From Rathayibacter sp. VKM Ac-2759 (GTDB lineage: Bacteria; Actinomycetota; Actinomycetes; Actinomycetales; Microbacteriaceae): a DNA stretch of 64,000 nucleotides. The position numbers and the translations under genes were made by a program. The notes beneath the pieces were generated by a model. It was given only the letters and a program-made list of their open reading frames with translations, did not search any database and was not told the origin of the DNA. Each line of letters begins with the position of its first letter. Position 1 is the stretch's first letter. The DNA lies in assembly GCF_009834225.1 (NCBI RefSeq), contig NZ_CP047176.1:1922001-1986000 (forward strand), in the 5' to 3' direction. Below are positions 1-8,181 of the stretch, one piece after another.

Positions 1-523
1 CCTCAGCGCCGCGCTCGACCGCGGGCAGGTCGTCCGGTTCCCGTACCTCAAGCCGGGTGCGGACGAGCCGCGGCTCCGCACCGTCCGTCCGCGCGCCCTG
101 GTGAACCACCAGGGTCGCTGGCACCTGCACGCCTGGGACGAGGCGGCCGAGGGCACGCGCACCTTCCTCCTCGCCCGCATCGTCGGCCCGGTCGCCTCGG
201 CGGGGCGGACCGCGCCGGTCGAGGAGGGCGACCACGCGGCGACGGCGCTCGCGCAGCTCGACGAGATCCTGCGGCGCAACACCGCCCTCGTGCGGGTCGC
301 CGCCGACTCCGACGCCGCCCTCCGCCTCGGCCGTCGCGCCGAGTCCGAGGGGGAGGGAGCAGCCACGCTGCGCCTCCACTTCACCGATCCCGACATCCTC
401 GCCGACGAGCTGGCCGGCTACGGTCCGGAGGTGCTCGTGCTGGAGCCGGCGGAGCTCCGCCGGAAGGTCGTCGATCGTCTGCGCCGCTCCCTCGCCGATC
501 ACGGTGGTGCCCTCGATGGCTAG
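1..523 (+). CDS. pafB: WYL-domain transcriptional regulator PafB, C-terminal part
   Basis: The reading frame is open from the window edge and ends in TAG, so only the C-terminal part is present (about 174 codons; the full protein would be about 320). The visible part is the WYL ligand-sensing domain and its C-terminal extension, including the segment ALVNHQGRWHLHAWD followed by FLLARI, typical of PafB/PafC. In actinobacteria PafB and PafC act as a pair that activates DNA-damage genes independently of LexA. The stop overlaps the start of the next WYL gene, so the two are translationally coupled. The assignment rests on this pairing and on tatA/tatC downstream. The N-terminal HTH cannot be checked because it lies outside the window. 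Confidence 0.85.
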   Translation, partial: LSAALDRGQVVRFPYLKPGADEPRLRTVRPRALVNHQGRWHLHAWDEAAEGTRTFLLARIVGPVASAGRTAPVEEGDHAATALAQLDEILRRNTALVRVAADSDAALRLGRRAESEGEGAATLRLHFTDPDILADELAGYGPEVLVLEPAELRRKVVDRLRRSLADHGGALDG

Positions 524-1514
524 GCCCCGCACCCTGCAGGCGCGCGATCGGCTCGCCGTGCTGCTCTCCCTCGTCCCCTACCTCCTCGACCGCGGCCGCG
601 TGAGCGTCGAGGAGGTGGCGCAGCACTTCGACATCGCCCAGGAGGAGGTCCGCCGCGCCGTGCGGCTCATCGCCGTCTCCGGCGTGCCGGGGGAGACCTC
701 GCAGTACCAGGCCAACGACCTGTTCGACATCAGCTGGGACGACCTCGAGGAGAACGACCACATCGTCCTGACCCAGCAGGTCGCCATCGACGACTCGCCG
801 CGCTTCTCGGCCCGCGAGGCGGCGGCGCTCATCGCCGGGATGCAGTACCTGGCCGCTCTGCCCGAGAACCAGGGCAACGACCGGATCGCCGCGCTGATGG
901 GGAAGCTCGCGCGCGGCGCCTCCTCCGCCCCGAGCGCGGTCGCGGTGGCGCGGGGGACGGGTGCCGACGCCGCGGTCTCGACGATCCGCACCGCTCTGGC
1001 GACGGGGACGCAGCTCGCCTTCGACTACCGCAACGCGCGCGGCGAGACGGAGTCGCGCGTCGTCGACCCCTTCCTGCTCGAGTCGGTCGACCGCGACTGG
1101 TACCTCCGGGGCTGGTGCCACCTGCGCGAGGGAGTCCGCACCTTCCGCGTCGACCGGATGCGCTCGCTGACCGACACCGGGTCCCCGATCGTGCGCAGGC
1201 GCAACGAGGTCACCCTGTCCGAGCGGCTCTTCGAGGCCTCGGCCTCGGACCTCGTCGTCGACCTGCGGATGGCGCCCGGCTCCGTGGCGCTCCTGGGTGA
1301 CTACGCGGTCGACGCCGAGTTCCCCGACCCACCGGCGGGGGAGGCGGGCGGCGGAGTCGTCGTCCGCATCCGAGTCGCCCACCTCGAGGGGCTCACGCGG
1401 CTCGTCGCCTCGCTGCCCGGGCTCGTCGCGGTCGTCGCCCCGGACACCGCCCGTCGAGCGGTGGCCGACTGGACCCGCGCGGCACTGCGCGCCTACGACG
1501 AGGAGTCGACGTGA
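516..1514 (+). CDS. pafC: WYL-domain transcriptional regulator PafC
   Basis: A 332-residue protein with an N-terminal winged HTH (about residues 1-70: RDRLAVLLSLVPYLLDRG, then a VSVEEVAQHF helix), a central WYL domain (about 145-225, with DYRNARGE and RDWYLRGWCH) and a C-terminal extension. It is the second partner of the PafBC damage-response activator. The ATG at 516 overlaps the pafB stop. An upstream in-frame GTG at 504 would add four residues and is less likely. The stop overlaps the GTG of the next membrane gene, so pafB, pafC and that gene are probably one transcript running into tatAC. Length and order match the actinobacterial pafBC-tatAC locus. Confidence 0.9.
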   Translation: MARPRTLQARDRLAVLLSLVPYLLDRGRVSVEEVAQHFDIAQEEVRRAVRLIAVSGVPGETSQYQANDLFDISWDDLEENDHIVLTQQVAIDDSPRFSAREAAALIAGMQYLAALPENQGNDRIAALMGKLARGASSAPSAVAVARGTGADAAVSTIRTALATGTQLAFDYRNARGETESRVVDPFLLESVDRDWYLRGWCHLREGVRTFRVDRMRSLTDTGSPIVRRRNEVTLSERLFEASASDLVVDLRMAPGSVALLGDYAVDAEFPDPPAGEAGGGVVVRIRVAHLEGLTRLVASLPGLVAVVAPDTARRAVADWTRAALRAYDEEST

Positions 1515-1840
1515 CCTGGTGGTCCTGGATCCTGATCTGGCTCGGACTCGCCCTGCTCGCCCTCGGCGTGCTGGTGCTCTTCGCGCTCTCCTACTGGCGC
1601 AAGGGCCGGGAGCTCCTCGGGCGGATCGACGAGCTCACGGCGAAGCTCGACGCGCTGTCGCCCGACGGCGCGGACACCGCCGAGGCGAGGCCGCCCTCGT
1701 CGCTCTTCGCGAACCGCGACGCCGTCCGGCGTGCTCACGAGACACGTCGCGACGCTCGCCGCGACAGGGCTGAGGATCGACGGTCAGCGCGCATCGAACG
1801 GGGTAAGCTCCTGGTACACCGCAACCGACAAGTGAAGTGA
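1511..1840 (+). CDS. small single-pass membrane protein between pafC and tatA
   Basis: 109 residues beginning MTWWSWILIWLGLALLALG. It has one strong N-terminal membrane segment (about residues 4-27), then a charged tail rich in Arg, Asp and Glu, with a coiled-coil-like stretch ELLGRIDELTAKLDAL. The GTG start overlaps the pafC stop (GTGA) and the stop lies seven bases before tatA, so it is embedded in the operon. I recognise no catalytic domain. A membrane-anchored accessory protein at this position is common in actinobacterial pafBC-tatAC loci, but its function is unknown. The position suggests, without proving, a link to Tat export. Confidence 0.75.
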   Translation: MTWWSWILIWLGLALLALGVLVLFALSYWRKGRELLGRIDELTAKLDALSPDGADTAEARPPSSLFANRDAVRRAHETRRDARRDRAEDRRSARIERGKLLVHRNRQVK

Positions 1841-1847
1841 GTCTGCA

Positions 1848-2099
1848 ATGTTCGCTGGCCTCCAGGGGTGGCACCTCCTCATCATCCTCGCCGTGATCCT
1901 CCTCCTGTTCGGTGCGCCCAAGCTCCCGCAGCTCGCCCGCAGTGTCGGGCAGTCGATGCGGATCTTCAAGAGCGAGGTCAAGACCATGAAGGACGAGGAC
2001 GGCACTGAGCGTCCCGCCGACGGCACCGTCCCCGGCTCGACCGCGACCGGCACCACCAGCGCCGGCACGACCACGCCGCCCGAGACCCCGATCAAGTAA
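1848..2099 (+). CDS. tatA: twin-arginine translocase subunit TatA
   Basis: 83 residues with the canonical TatA/E layout: a short N-terminus, one transmembrane helix (WHLLIILAVILLLFGAPKLPQL, residues about 7-28), the FGxxKLP hinge, an amphipathic helix (ARSVGQSMRIFKSEVKTM) and a Thr/Pro-rich unstructured tail. TatA oligomers form the passage through which folded proteins cross the cytoplasmic membrane. The stop overlaps the tatC start by one base. tatB is not in the window, as expected, because actinobacteria usually encode it elsewhere. Confidence 0.96.
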   Translation: MFAGLQGWHLLIILAVILLLFGAPKLPQLARSVGQSMRIFKSEVKTMKDEDGTERPADGTVPGSTATGTTSAGTTTPPETPIK

Positions 2100-2923
2100 T
2101 GACGTCTGTGGCAGCGAAGAAGCCACGGACGAAGCGCTCGAAGAAGAACCCCGAGGGACGCATGTCCCTCGGGTCTCATCTGATCGAGCTTCGGAACAGG
2201 CTCTTCATCGCGGCTATCGCGATCGCAGTGTGCTGCATCGCCGGCTGGTTCCTCTCCGACTGGGTGCTCGAGGCGCTCAAGGCGCCCATCGCCGAGGTGG
2301 CGCGCGATCAGAACAAGACGGCGGTCCTCAACTTCGAGACGATCACCGGCGCGTTCGACCTCAAGCTGCAGATCGCGATGACCATCGGCATCGTGATCGC
2401 GAGCCCGATCTGGCTCTACCAGATCTGGGCCTTCCTGGTCCCCGGTCTCACCGGCAAGGAGATGCGCTACGGTCTCGGCTTCATCCTGACCGCGATCCCG
2501 CTGTTCTTCGCCGGCTGCGCCTCCGGATGGTTCGTGTTCCCGCACATCGTCGAGCTCCTGACGAGCTTCACCGGCTCCGATGCGGCCAGCGTGCTGAGCG
2601 CGAAGACCTACTACGACTTCGTGCTCAAGCTGGTGCTCGTGGTGGGCGTCGCCTTCGTGCTGCCGGTGTTCCTGGTGCTGCTCAACTTCGTCGGCATCCT
2701 GCCCGGCATGGTGCTCATCAAGTCGTGGCGCATCGCGATCATGGTCATCGTCCTGTTCACCGCCATCGCGACCCCGGCCGCCGACCCGATCTCGATGTTC
2801 CTGCTGGCGATCCCGATCACCATCCTGTTCTTCGCCGCCTGCGGCATCGCGATCCTGCACGACAAGCGCGTCGCCAAGCGCCAGGTGGTCTTCGACGGCA
2901 GCCCGTCCGACCTCCCCGCGTGA
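2099..2923 (+). CDS. tatC: twin-arginine translocase subunit TatC
   Basis: 274 residues with six predicted membrane helices and the TatC signature: the cytoplasmic N-terminal MSLGSHLIELRNRL segment that recognises twin-arginine signals, FLVPGLTGKEMRYG after helix 2, and a final helix ending near ILHDKR. TatC is the receptor of the Tat export complex. A basic N-terminal extension (KKPRTKRSKKN) precedes the conserved region, as in other actinobacteria. It is coupled to tatA upstream and overlaps the helicase start downstream (GTGA). Confidence 0.96.
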   Translation: MTSVAAKKPRTKRSKKNPEGRMSLGSHLIELRNRLFIAAIAIAVCCIAGWFLSDWVLEALKAPIAEVARDQNKTAVLNFETITGAFDLKLQIAMTIGIVIASPIWLYQIWAFLVPGLTGKEMRYGLGFILTAIPLFFAGCASGWFVFPHIVELLTSFTGSDAASVLSAKTYYDFVLKLVLVVGVAFVLPVFLVLLNFVGILPGMVLIKSWRIAIMVIVLFTAIATPAADPISMFLLAIPITILFFAACGIAILHDKRVAKRQVVFDGSPSDLPA

Positions 2924-5352
2924 CCGAGCCGTCTCCGGCGGAGCGCTTCGCGGCGTTCCGGACACGACAGGGCCACGCCAGGGTCGAGACGTTCCGCTCG
3001 ACCCTGGCGTTCGACCTGGACCCCTTCCAGTACGAGGCCTGCAGCGCCCTGGACGAGGGCCGCAGCGTCCTCGTGGCCGCGCCGACCGGCGCCGGCAAGA
3101 CGGCCGTCGCCGAGTTCGCGATCCACCTGGCGATGCAGGACCCGGTCGCGAAGGTCTTCTACACGACGCCGATGAAGGCGCTCAGCAATCAGAAGTTCCA
3201 GGAGTTCGTCGCCGAGTACGGAGCGTCCGAGGTCGGTCTGCTGACCGGCGACTCGAACGTGAACGCCCGGGCACGGATCGTCGTGATGACGACCGAGGTC
3301 CTGCGGAACATGCTCTACGCCGACTCCGACCTCCTGCGCGATCTCGCCTACGTCGTGATGGACGAGGTGCACTACCTCGCCGACCGCTTCCGCGGCGCCG
3401 TGTGGGAGGAGGTCATCATCCACCTCCCGCAGCGGGTGCGGCTCGTCTCGCTCAGCGCCACGGTGTCGAACGCCGAGGAGTTCGGCGACTGGCTGCAGAC
3501 CGTCCGGGGCGAGACCGAGGTCATCGTCTCCGAGGAGCGTCCCGTCCCGCTCGATCAGCACGTGCTGGTGGGCGGCAAGCTCCTCGACCTCTTCGACTCC
3601 TCGGGGCGCGCGGCGACCAACCGCGTCAATCCCGAGCTCGCCCGTCTGGCGCAGGGCGGCTCCCGGGTCGAGCGCGGCGGCCGCGGCTCGCAGCGCGGAG
3701 GCCGTGGGCGCTACGCGGAGTCGCGCACCGAGGATCTCGTCCCGCGCTCCGAGGTCGTCGAGATCCTCCGCGGCAAGAACCTGCTGCCCGCCATCTTCTT
3801 CGTCTTCAGTCGCGCCGGCTGCGACCAGGCCGTCCGCCAGGTCCTCCGCTCGGGAGTGCGGCTGACCGAGCGCCACGAGCGCGACGAGATCCGCGAGATC
3901 GTCGAGGAGCGCTGCCGGACCATCCGTGACGAGGACCTCGCCGTGCTCGGCTACTGGGAGTGGCTCGACGGTCTGCAGCGCGGAGTCGCCGCGCACCACG
4001 CGGGGATGCTGCCGGCGTTCAAGGAGGTCGTCGAGGAGCTGTTCCTCCGCCGCCTCGTCCGGGTCGTCTTCGCGACCGAGACGCTGGCGCTCGGCATCAA
4101 CATGCCCGCCCGCACGGTCGTGCTCGAGAAGCTCGAGAAGTTCAACGGCGAGGCGCGGGTCCCGATCACCCCGGGGGAGTACACGCAGCTCACGGGGCGG
4201 GCCGGCCGGCGCGGGATCGACGTCGAGGGCCACTCCGTCATCCAGTGGCGCGGAGGGATGAATCCGCAGGCGGTCGCCTCGCTCGCCTCCCGCCGCACCT
4301 ACCCGCTCAACTCGAGCTTCCGGCCCAGCTACAACATGGCGGCGAACCTCATCGAGCAGTTCGGCCGGACCCGCACGCGGGAGATCCTCGAGTCCTCGTT
4401 CGCGCAGTTCCAGGCCGACCGCTCCGTCGTCGACCTCGCGCGCCGCGTGCGGCAGCAGGAGCAGTCGATGGAGGGGTACGTCACCGCGATGCAGTGCCAC
4501 CTCGGCGACTTCGAGCAGTACGCGGCGATCCGCCGTGAGATCGGCGAGCTCGAGCGCAGGGGTGCGGTCCGCAAGGAGTCGGCCTCCCACAGCGAGCGCG
4601 AGAAGCGCCAGGGTCAGCTCAACGTCCTTCGCAAGCGGATGAAGGCGCACCCGTGCCACGCCTGCTCGGACCGGGAGCAGCACGCCCGCTGGGCCGAGCG
4701 CTGGTGGAAGCTCCGCAAGGAGACCGATGAGATCGAGCGCCAGATCCGCTCGCGGACCGGGGCCGTCGCGCGGATCTTCGACCGCATCACCGAGGTCCTG
4801 CTGGAGCTCGGCTACTTCCGCCGGGACGACTCCGGCGAGCTCTCGCTCACCCCGAACGGGCGCACCCTGCGCCGGATATACGGCGAGCGCGACCTCCTGA
4901 TCGCGGAGTGCCTTCGCAAGCAGGCCTGGACCGAGCTCGATCCCGCCGGACTCGCCGCCATGGCCTGCTGCCTCGTCTTCGAGCCGCGGCGCGAGGAGGG
5001 GACGCTCGGGGAGAAGCACCTGCCCCGCGGCACCTTCCCCGAGGCGCTCGAGAAGACCCAGCTGCTCTGGGCGCGACTCGACGACGTCGAGCGCGAGCAC
5101 CGCCTGCCCGGCAGCAACCCGATCTCGACCAGCCTCGCGCTGGCGATGAACATGTGGGCCCGGGGGATGCCGCTCGACGCGGTGCTGCGCGAGGCCGACA
5201 TGGCGGCGGGCGACTTCGTCCGCTGGTCGAAGCAGACCATCGACCTCCTCGACCAGCTCTCCGTCGTCGCCGAGGGCAAGGTCGGGCGTGCCGCTCGCAC
5301 CGCGCTCGAATCCGTCCGCCGGGGGATCGTCGCCTACTCCTCGGTCGCATGA
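2920..5352 (+). CDS. helY: HelY-like superfamily 2 (Ski2/Mtr4-type) RNA helicase
   Basis: 810 residues if translation starts at the GTG overlapping the tatC stop; the open frame continues upstream inside tatC and must be trimmed. Motifs in order: Q-like FQYEACSALDEG, Walker A AAPTGAGKT (about 53-61), DEVH box MDEVHYLAD, motif III LSATVSNAEEFGDWL, and motif VI TGRAGRRGID, followed by a DSHCT-type C-terminal domain. An Arg/Gly-rich insert (RGGRGSQRGGRGR) sits between the two RecA domains. The family resembles Mycobacterium HelY and yeast Ski2/Mtr4, implying ATP-driven RNA unwinding in RNA turnover. The exact substrate is not shown by sequence. The stop overlaps the lnt start. Confidence 0.92.
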   Translation: MTEPSPAERFAAFRTRQGHARVETFRSTLAFDLDPFQYEACSALDEGRSVLVAAPTGAGKTAVAEFAIHLAMQDPVAKVFYTTPMKALSNQKFQEFVAEYGASEVGLLTGDSNVNARARIVVMTTEVLRNMLYADSDLLRDLAYVVMDEVHYLADRFRGAVWEEVIIHLPQRVRLVSLSATVSNAEEFGDWLQTVRGETEVIVSEERPVPLDQHVLVGGKLLDLFDSSGRAATNRVNPELARLAQGGSRVERGGRGSQRGGRGRYAESRTEDLVPRSEVVEILRGKNLLPAIFFVFSRAGCDQAVRQVLRSGVRLTERHERDEIREIVEERCRTIRDEDLAVLGYWEWLDGLQRGVAAHHAGMLPAFKEVVEELFLRRLVRVVFATETLALGINMPARTVVLEKLEKFNGEARVPITPGEYTQLTGRAGRRGIDVEGHSVIQWRGGMNPQAVASLASRRTYPLNSSFRPSYNMAANLIEQFGRTRTREILESSFAQFQADRSVVDLARRVRQQEQSMEGYVTAMQCHLGDFEQYAAIRREIGELERRGAVRKESASHSEREKRQGQLNVLRKRMKAHPCHACSDREQHARWAERWWKLRKETDEIERQIRSRTGAVARIFDRITEVLLELGYFRRDDSGELSLTPNGRTLRRIYGERDLLIAECLRKQAWTELDPAGLAAMACCLVFEPRREEGTLGEKHLPRGTFPEALEKTQLLWARLDDVEREHRLPGSNPISTSLALAMNMWARGMPLDAVLREADMAAGDFVRWSKQTIDLLDQLSVVAEGKVGRAARTALESVRRGIVAYSSVA

Positions 5353-6902
5353 GGGACGCGATGACGCCGCCCGCGGGGCGGACCGCTCCGCTGTGGCTGG
5401 CGCTGCCGCTGGCGGCACTCGGCGGCGCCGTGCTCGACCAGGGCTTCCCCGACGCCGACGTCTGGCCGCTCGCGATCGTCGGCGCCGCCGCGATCCTCCT
5501 CGCCCTCGCGGGGCGCGGCTTCTGGAGCGGCGCTCTCGTCGGCCTCGTCGGCGGCGGCGTGTTCTGGGGCGTCCACATCTCGTGGCTCACGCTCTACCTC
5601 GGCCTCGTCCCGTGGGCGGCCCTCGCGGGCCTCCAGGCGATCTTCTTCGCGCTCTCGGCCGGCCTGATGGCGGTGGTCTCGACGCGGGGTCACCGCGTGT
5701 GGACCGGACCCCTCGGGCGGATGGTCGGGCTCCCCGCGCTGCTGGCCGCGCTGTGGGCGGGCCGCGAGACGATCACGAACGTGTGGCCCTACGGCGGGTT
5801 CGCCTGGGGGAGGCTCGCCCTCTCGCAGTCGACGGGCCCGCTCGCGGAGCTCGCGGCCTGGGTCGGCTTCGCCGGTCTCAGCTTCGTCGTCGCGTTCCTC
5901 GCCGCCACGCTCGCCCAGGCGGTGCGCGAGGTCGCGGTACCGGCCACCGGCCGGGTCGCCGTCGTCGCCGGCTTCGCGATCGTCGCCCTCGTCTTCCCGG
6001 CGTGGCCCGCGCCGACGGAGGGCACGGCACGGATCGCCGCGATCCAGGGTGACTCGGACGCCGGCCTCTTCTCGCAGAGCTACCGCGGGCAGATCCTCGA
6101 GGATCACACCTCGGCGACCCTGCCCATCCTCGACGAGGACGTCGACATGGTCGTCTGGCCCGAGAACGGCGTCGACATCGACCCGACGAGGAACGCGCAG
6201 TCGGCGGCCGTGCTCGACTACCTGAGCCGCACGATGGACGCGCCCTTCATCGTGGGCACGATCACGAACCCCGAGGACGACGTCTTCTACAACAGCTCGC
6301 TGCTCTGGAAGGCGGGGGAGGGGGCGACCCAGATCTACGACAAGGTGCACCCCGTGCCGTTCGCGGAGTACATGCCCGACCGGGCGTTCTGGCGGATGTT
6401 CGCCCCGGACCTCGTCGACCTGGTCAGTCGCGACTACTCGATCGGCACCCGCTCCAACGTCTTCGACATCGACGGCATCCTCGCCGGCATCGCGATCTGC
6501 TTCGACATCTCGGACGACGCGCTCACCGACGCGATGGTCGACGGCGGCGCGCAGGTCATCCTCGCGCAGACGAACAACGCCGACTTCGGCCGGACCGACG
6601 AGAGCGTCCAGCAGCTGGCGATCGCGCGCCTGCGGGCCATCGAGACGGGCCGGAGCGTCGTCAACATCTCGACGGTCGGCACCAGTGCCATCATCGGCCC
6701 CGACGGGGAGACGATCGACTCCCTGACATGGTTCGAGCCGGGTGCCATGGTGGACGAGGTTCCCCTCGCCTCCACCACGACCCCGGCTCTGGTGTGGGCC
6801 CGCGACCTCGGCTGGTACTTCCTGGCCGCCGGTCTGATCGCCCTGGTCTCGTTCGTCCTGCGGACGCGCGAGCCCCGGCGACGGGCCCGGGACCGGCGCT
6901 AA
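5349..6902 (+). CDS. lnt: apolipoprotein N-acyltransferase Lnt
   Basis: 517 residues. The N-terminal half has about six to seven membrane helices and the C-terminal half is a nitrilase (CN-hydrolase) domain, with one more helix before a basic tail. The catalytic triad is visible: Glu in VVWPENGVD, Lys in DKVHPVPFAEYMP and Cys in GIAICFDI. Lnt adds the third acyl chain to the N-terminal cysteine of mature lipoproteins. The ATG at 5349 overlaps the helicase stop; an in-frame ATG at 5361 is an alternative. The last codons overlap the convergent rbpA gene by four bases. In actinobacteria Lnt is often fused to or beside a dolichol-phosphate mannosyltransferase; none is seen here. Confidence 0.93.
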   Translation: MRDAMTPPAGRTAPLWLALPLAALGGAVLDQGFPDADVWPLAIVGAAAILLALAGRGFWSGALVGLVGGGVFWGVHISWLTLYLGLVPWAALAGLQAIFFALSAGLMAVVSTRGHRVWTGPLGRMVGLPALLAALWAGRETITNVWPYGGFAWGRLALSQSTGPLAELAAWVGFAGLSFVVAFLAATLAQAVREVAVPATGRVAVVAGFAIVALVFPAWPAPTEGTARIAAIQGDSDAGLFSQSYRGQILEDHTSATLPILDEDVDMVVWPENGVDIDPTRNAQSAAVLDYLSRTMDAPFIVGTITNPEDDVFYNSSLLWKAGEGATQIYDKVHPVPFAEYMPDRAFWRMFAPDLVDLVSRDYSIGTRSNVFDIDGILAGIAICFDISDDALTDAMVDGGAQVILAQTNNADFGRTDESVQQLAIARLRAIETGRSVVNISTVGTSAIIGPDGETIDSLTWFEPGAMVDEVPLASTTTPALVWARDLGWYFLAAGLIALVSFVLRTREPRRRARDRR

Positions 6903-7264
6903 GCGCCGATCTTGTGCTCGCCGCGCCGAGCACGGAGGAAGGCGAGCCGCTCCTCGAGCAGCTCCTCCAGCTCCGCGCGGGTGCGACGTTCGAGCAGCAT
7001 GTCCCAGTGGGTCCGGACGGCCTTCTGCTCGCCCCGATCCACGACGACGGGCTTCGAGTCCACCATCAGGACGGCCTCGTGGCCGCAGGAGCGGCACTCC
7101 CAGGTCTCCGGCGCTTCGGCGTCGGCCGAGAACACCATGTCGGTGTCGTAGCCGCAATTCGAGCAGTGGTACTCGTACGTCGAACGCGGTGAGAAGACGA
7201 CGCCTTCTTCGCTCTGCAGGCTCTGGGATCCGAGCCTCATGCCGCGCAAGCTTCGATCTGCCAT
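6899..7264 (-). CDS. rbpA: RNA polymerase-binding protein RbpA
   Basis: 121 residues matching RbpA throughout: the N-terminal tail MADRSLRGMRLGSQSL, a core with two CxxC pairs (HCSNCGYDTD and WECRSCGHEA) and a C-terminal sigma-interacting helix region (ELEELLEERLAFLR). RbpA binds the housekeeping sigma factor and stabilises open complexes; it is specific to Actinobacteria. Both cysteine pairs are retained, consistent with the zinc-binding form found in Streptomyces. Its stop overlaps the lnt stop on the other strand. A possible oxidative-stress sigma promoter lies about 80 bases upstream. Confidence 0.97.
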   Translation of the reverse strand: MADRSLRGMRLGSQSLQSEEGVVFSPRSTYEYHCSNCGYDTDMVFSADAEAPETWECRSCGHEAVLMVDSKPVVVDRGEQKAVRTHWDMLLERRTRAELEELLEERLAFLRARRGEHKIGA

Positions 7265-7346
7265 TGTGTGGTCTCCTCTCGCTGTGCTCCGACCAGTGTC
7301 GACCGCCTACCTGGGGGTGGTCCGGCGGTGCCCGCCTTTGCCAGAG

Positions 7347-7371
7347 AACAGTCAGGTGGGAGCGGATTTCC
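7347..7371 (-). promoter_or_regulatory. possible SigR/SigH-type promoter of rbpA
   Basis: Read on the minus strand, GGAAA is followed 17 bases later by GTT, close to the GGAAT-N16-20-GTT pattern used by the redox sigma factors SigR and SigH. In Streptomyces rbpA is a known SigR target. The site lies about 80 to 110 bases upstream of the rbpA start. The -35 has one mismatch, so this is a candidate only. Confidence 0.35.
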
Positions 7372-7378
7372 GCGGTCG

Positions 7379-8167
7379 TCAGGAGCGCTGCGCCGGGCCC
7401 CGGAGATACGCGTCGACGGCGTCGCGCGCGAGATCGGTCCGGTCGGTGACGAGGCCGTCGACTCCGAGCGCGAGCAGCTCGGTCATCCGGTCGGGATCGT
7501 CGATCGTCCACAGGTGGATCTCGCATCCGGAGGAGTGCAGATGCGCCAGGATGCGCGGTGTCGCGACGCGCAGACCGAGGGCGCTCTCGGGGACCTGGAG
7601 GGCGTCGATCCCGGCGAGCACGCGCCGCACGAGCCACGGCGCGTTCGCGTGGGCGGACACGAGGGCGGCCACGAACAGGGGAGCGGAGGCGGAGGTCGCC
7701 GACCCGGGGAGAGAGCGGCGAGTGCGTCGACGGCGCGATTCGGAGAACGAGGTGACGAGGACGCGTCTCTCGGCGCCGGCGGCGCGGACGGCCGCGATCG
7801 TCGGGCCGATCGCGTCGCGCGCCTTCACGTCCAGGTTGAAGCGCGCCTCGGGGAGGCGTTCGAGCGCCTCGGTGAGGGTGGCCGGATGCTCGCCGCCCTC
7901 GAGGGTCAGCAGCGAGAGCTCCTCGGCGCGGGTCCGGTCGACCCGGTGCCGCCCTCCGGCCCGGTCGACGATCTCGGCGTCATGCTGCAGGAACGCCACC
8001 CCGTCGAGCGAGGCCCGGACATCGGTCTCGAGCAGATCCGCGCCGGCGTCGAGGGCCCGCTCGAACGCGGCGAGGGTGTTGCCCGGACCGTGCCGGCCGA
8101 AGCCGCGGTGGGCGATGACGCGGGGCCGCGGGCCCTCGAGGAAGGGCGCGCGGCCCCGGACGTCCAC
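7379..8167 (-). CDS. glycerophosphodiester phosphodiesterase family protein
   Basis: 262 residues from a GTG, spanning one GDPD TIM-barrel domain. Visible motifs are VIAHRGFGRHGPGNT near the N-terminus, LLETDVRASLDG, FNLDVKA and the C-terminal IHLWTIDDPDRM with VDGLVTDR. The family hydrolyses glycerophosphodiesters to glycerol-3-phosphate and an alcohol. The first motif is unusual: where the family has PENT, this protein has PGNT, so the conserved metal-ligand Glu appears to be Gly. The second acidic motif (ETD) and the catalytic His of HRG remain. No signal peptide is seen, so it is probably cytoplasmic. The gene lies 14 bases downstream of the SPFH gene on the same strand. Confidence 0.85.
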   Translation of the reverse strand: MDVRGRAPFLEGPRPRVIAHRGFGRHGPGNTLAAFERALDAGADLLETDVRASLDGVAFLQHDAEIVDRAGGRHRVDRTRAEELSLLTLEGGEHPATLTEALERLPEARFNLDVKARDAIGPTIAAVRAAGAERRVLVTSFSESRRRRTRRSLPGSATSASAPLFVAALVSAHANAPWLVRRVLAGIDALQVPESALGLRVATPRILAHLHSSGCEIHLWTIDDPDRMTELLALGVDGLVTDRTDLARDAVDAYLRGPAQRS

Positions 8168-8181
8168 AGCGGGGAGGCGGA

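Noticed and set aside
2611..5418. Long minus-strand open frame opposite the HelY helicase
   Set aside because: Low-complexity Leu/Arg/Asp composition and complete overlap with a well-supported helicase.
5334..7637. Very long minus-strand open frame opposite lnt and rbpA
   Set aside because: It is a GC-driven shadow: Arg-rich, no domain, and it runs across three genes with clear family matches.
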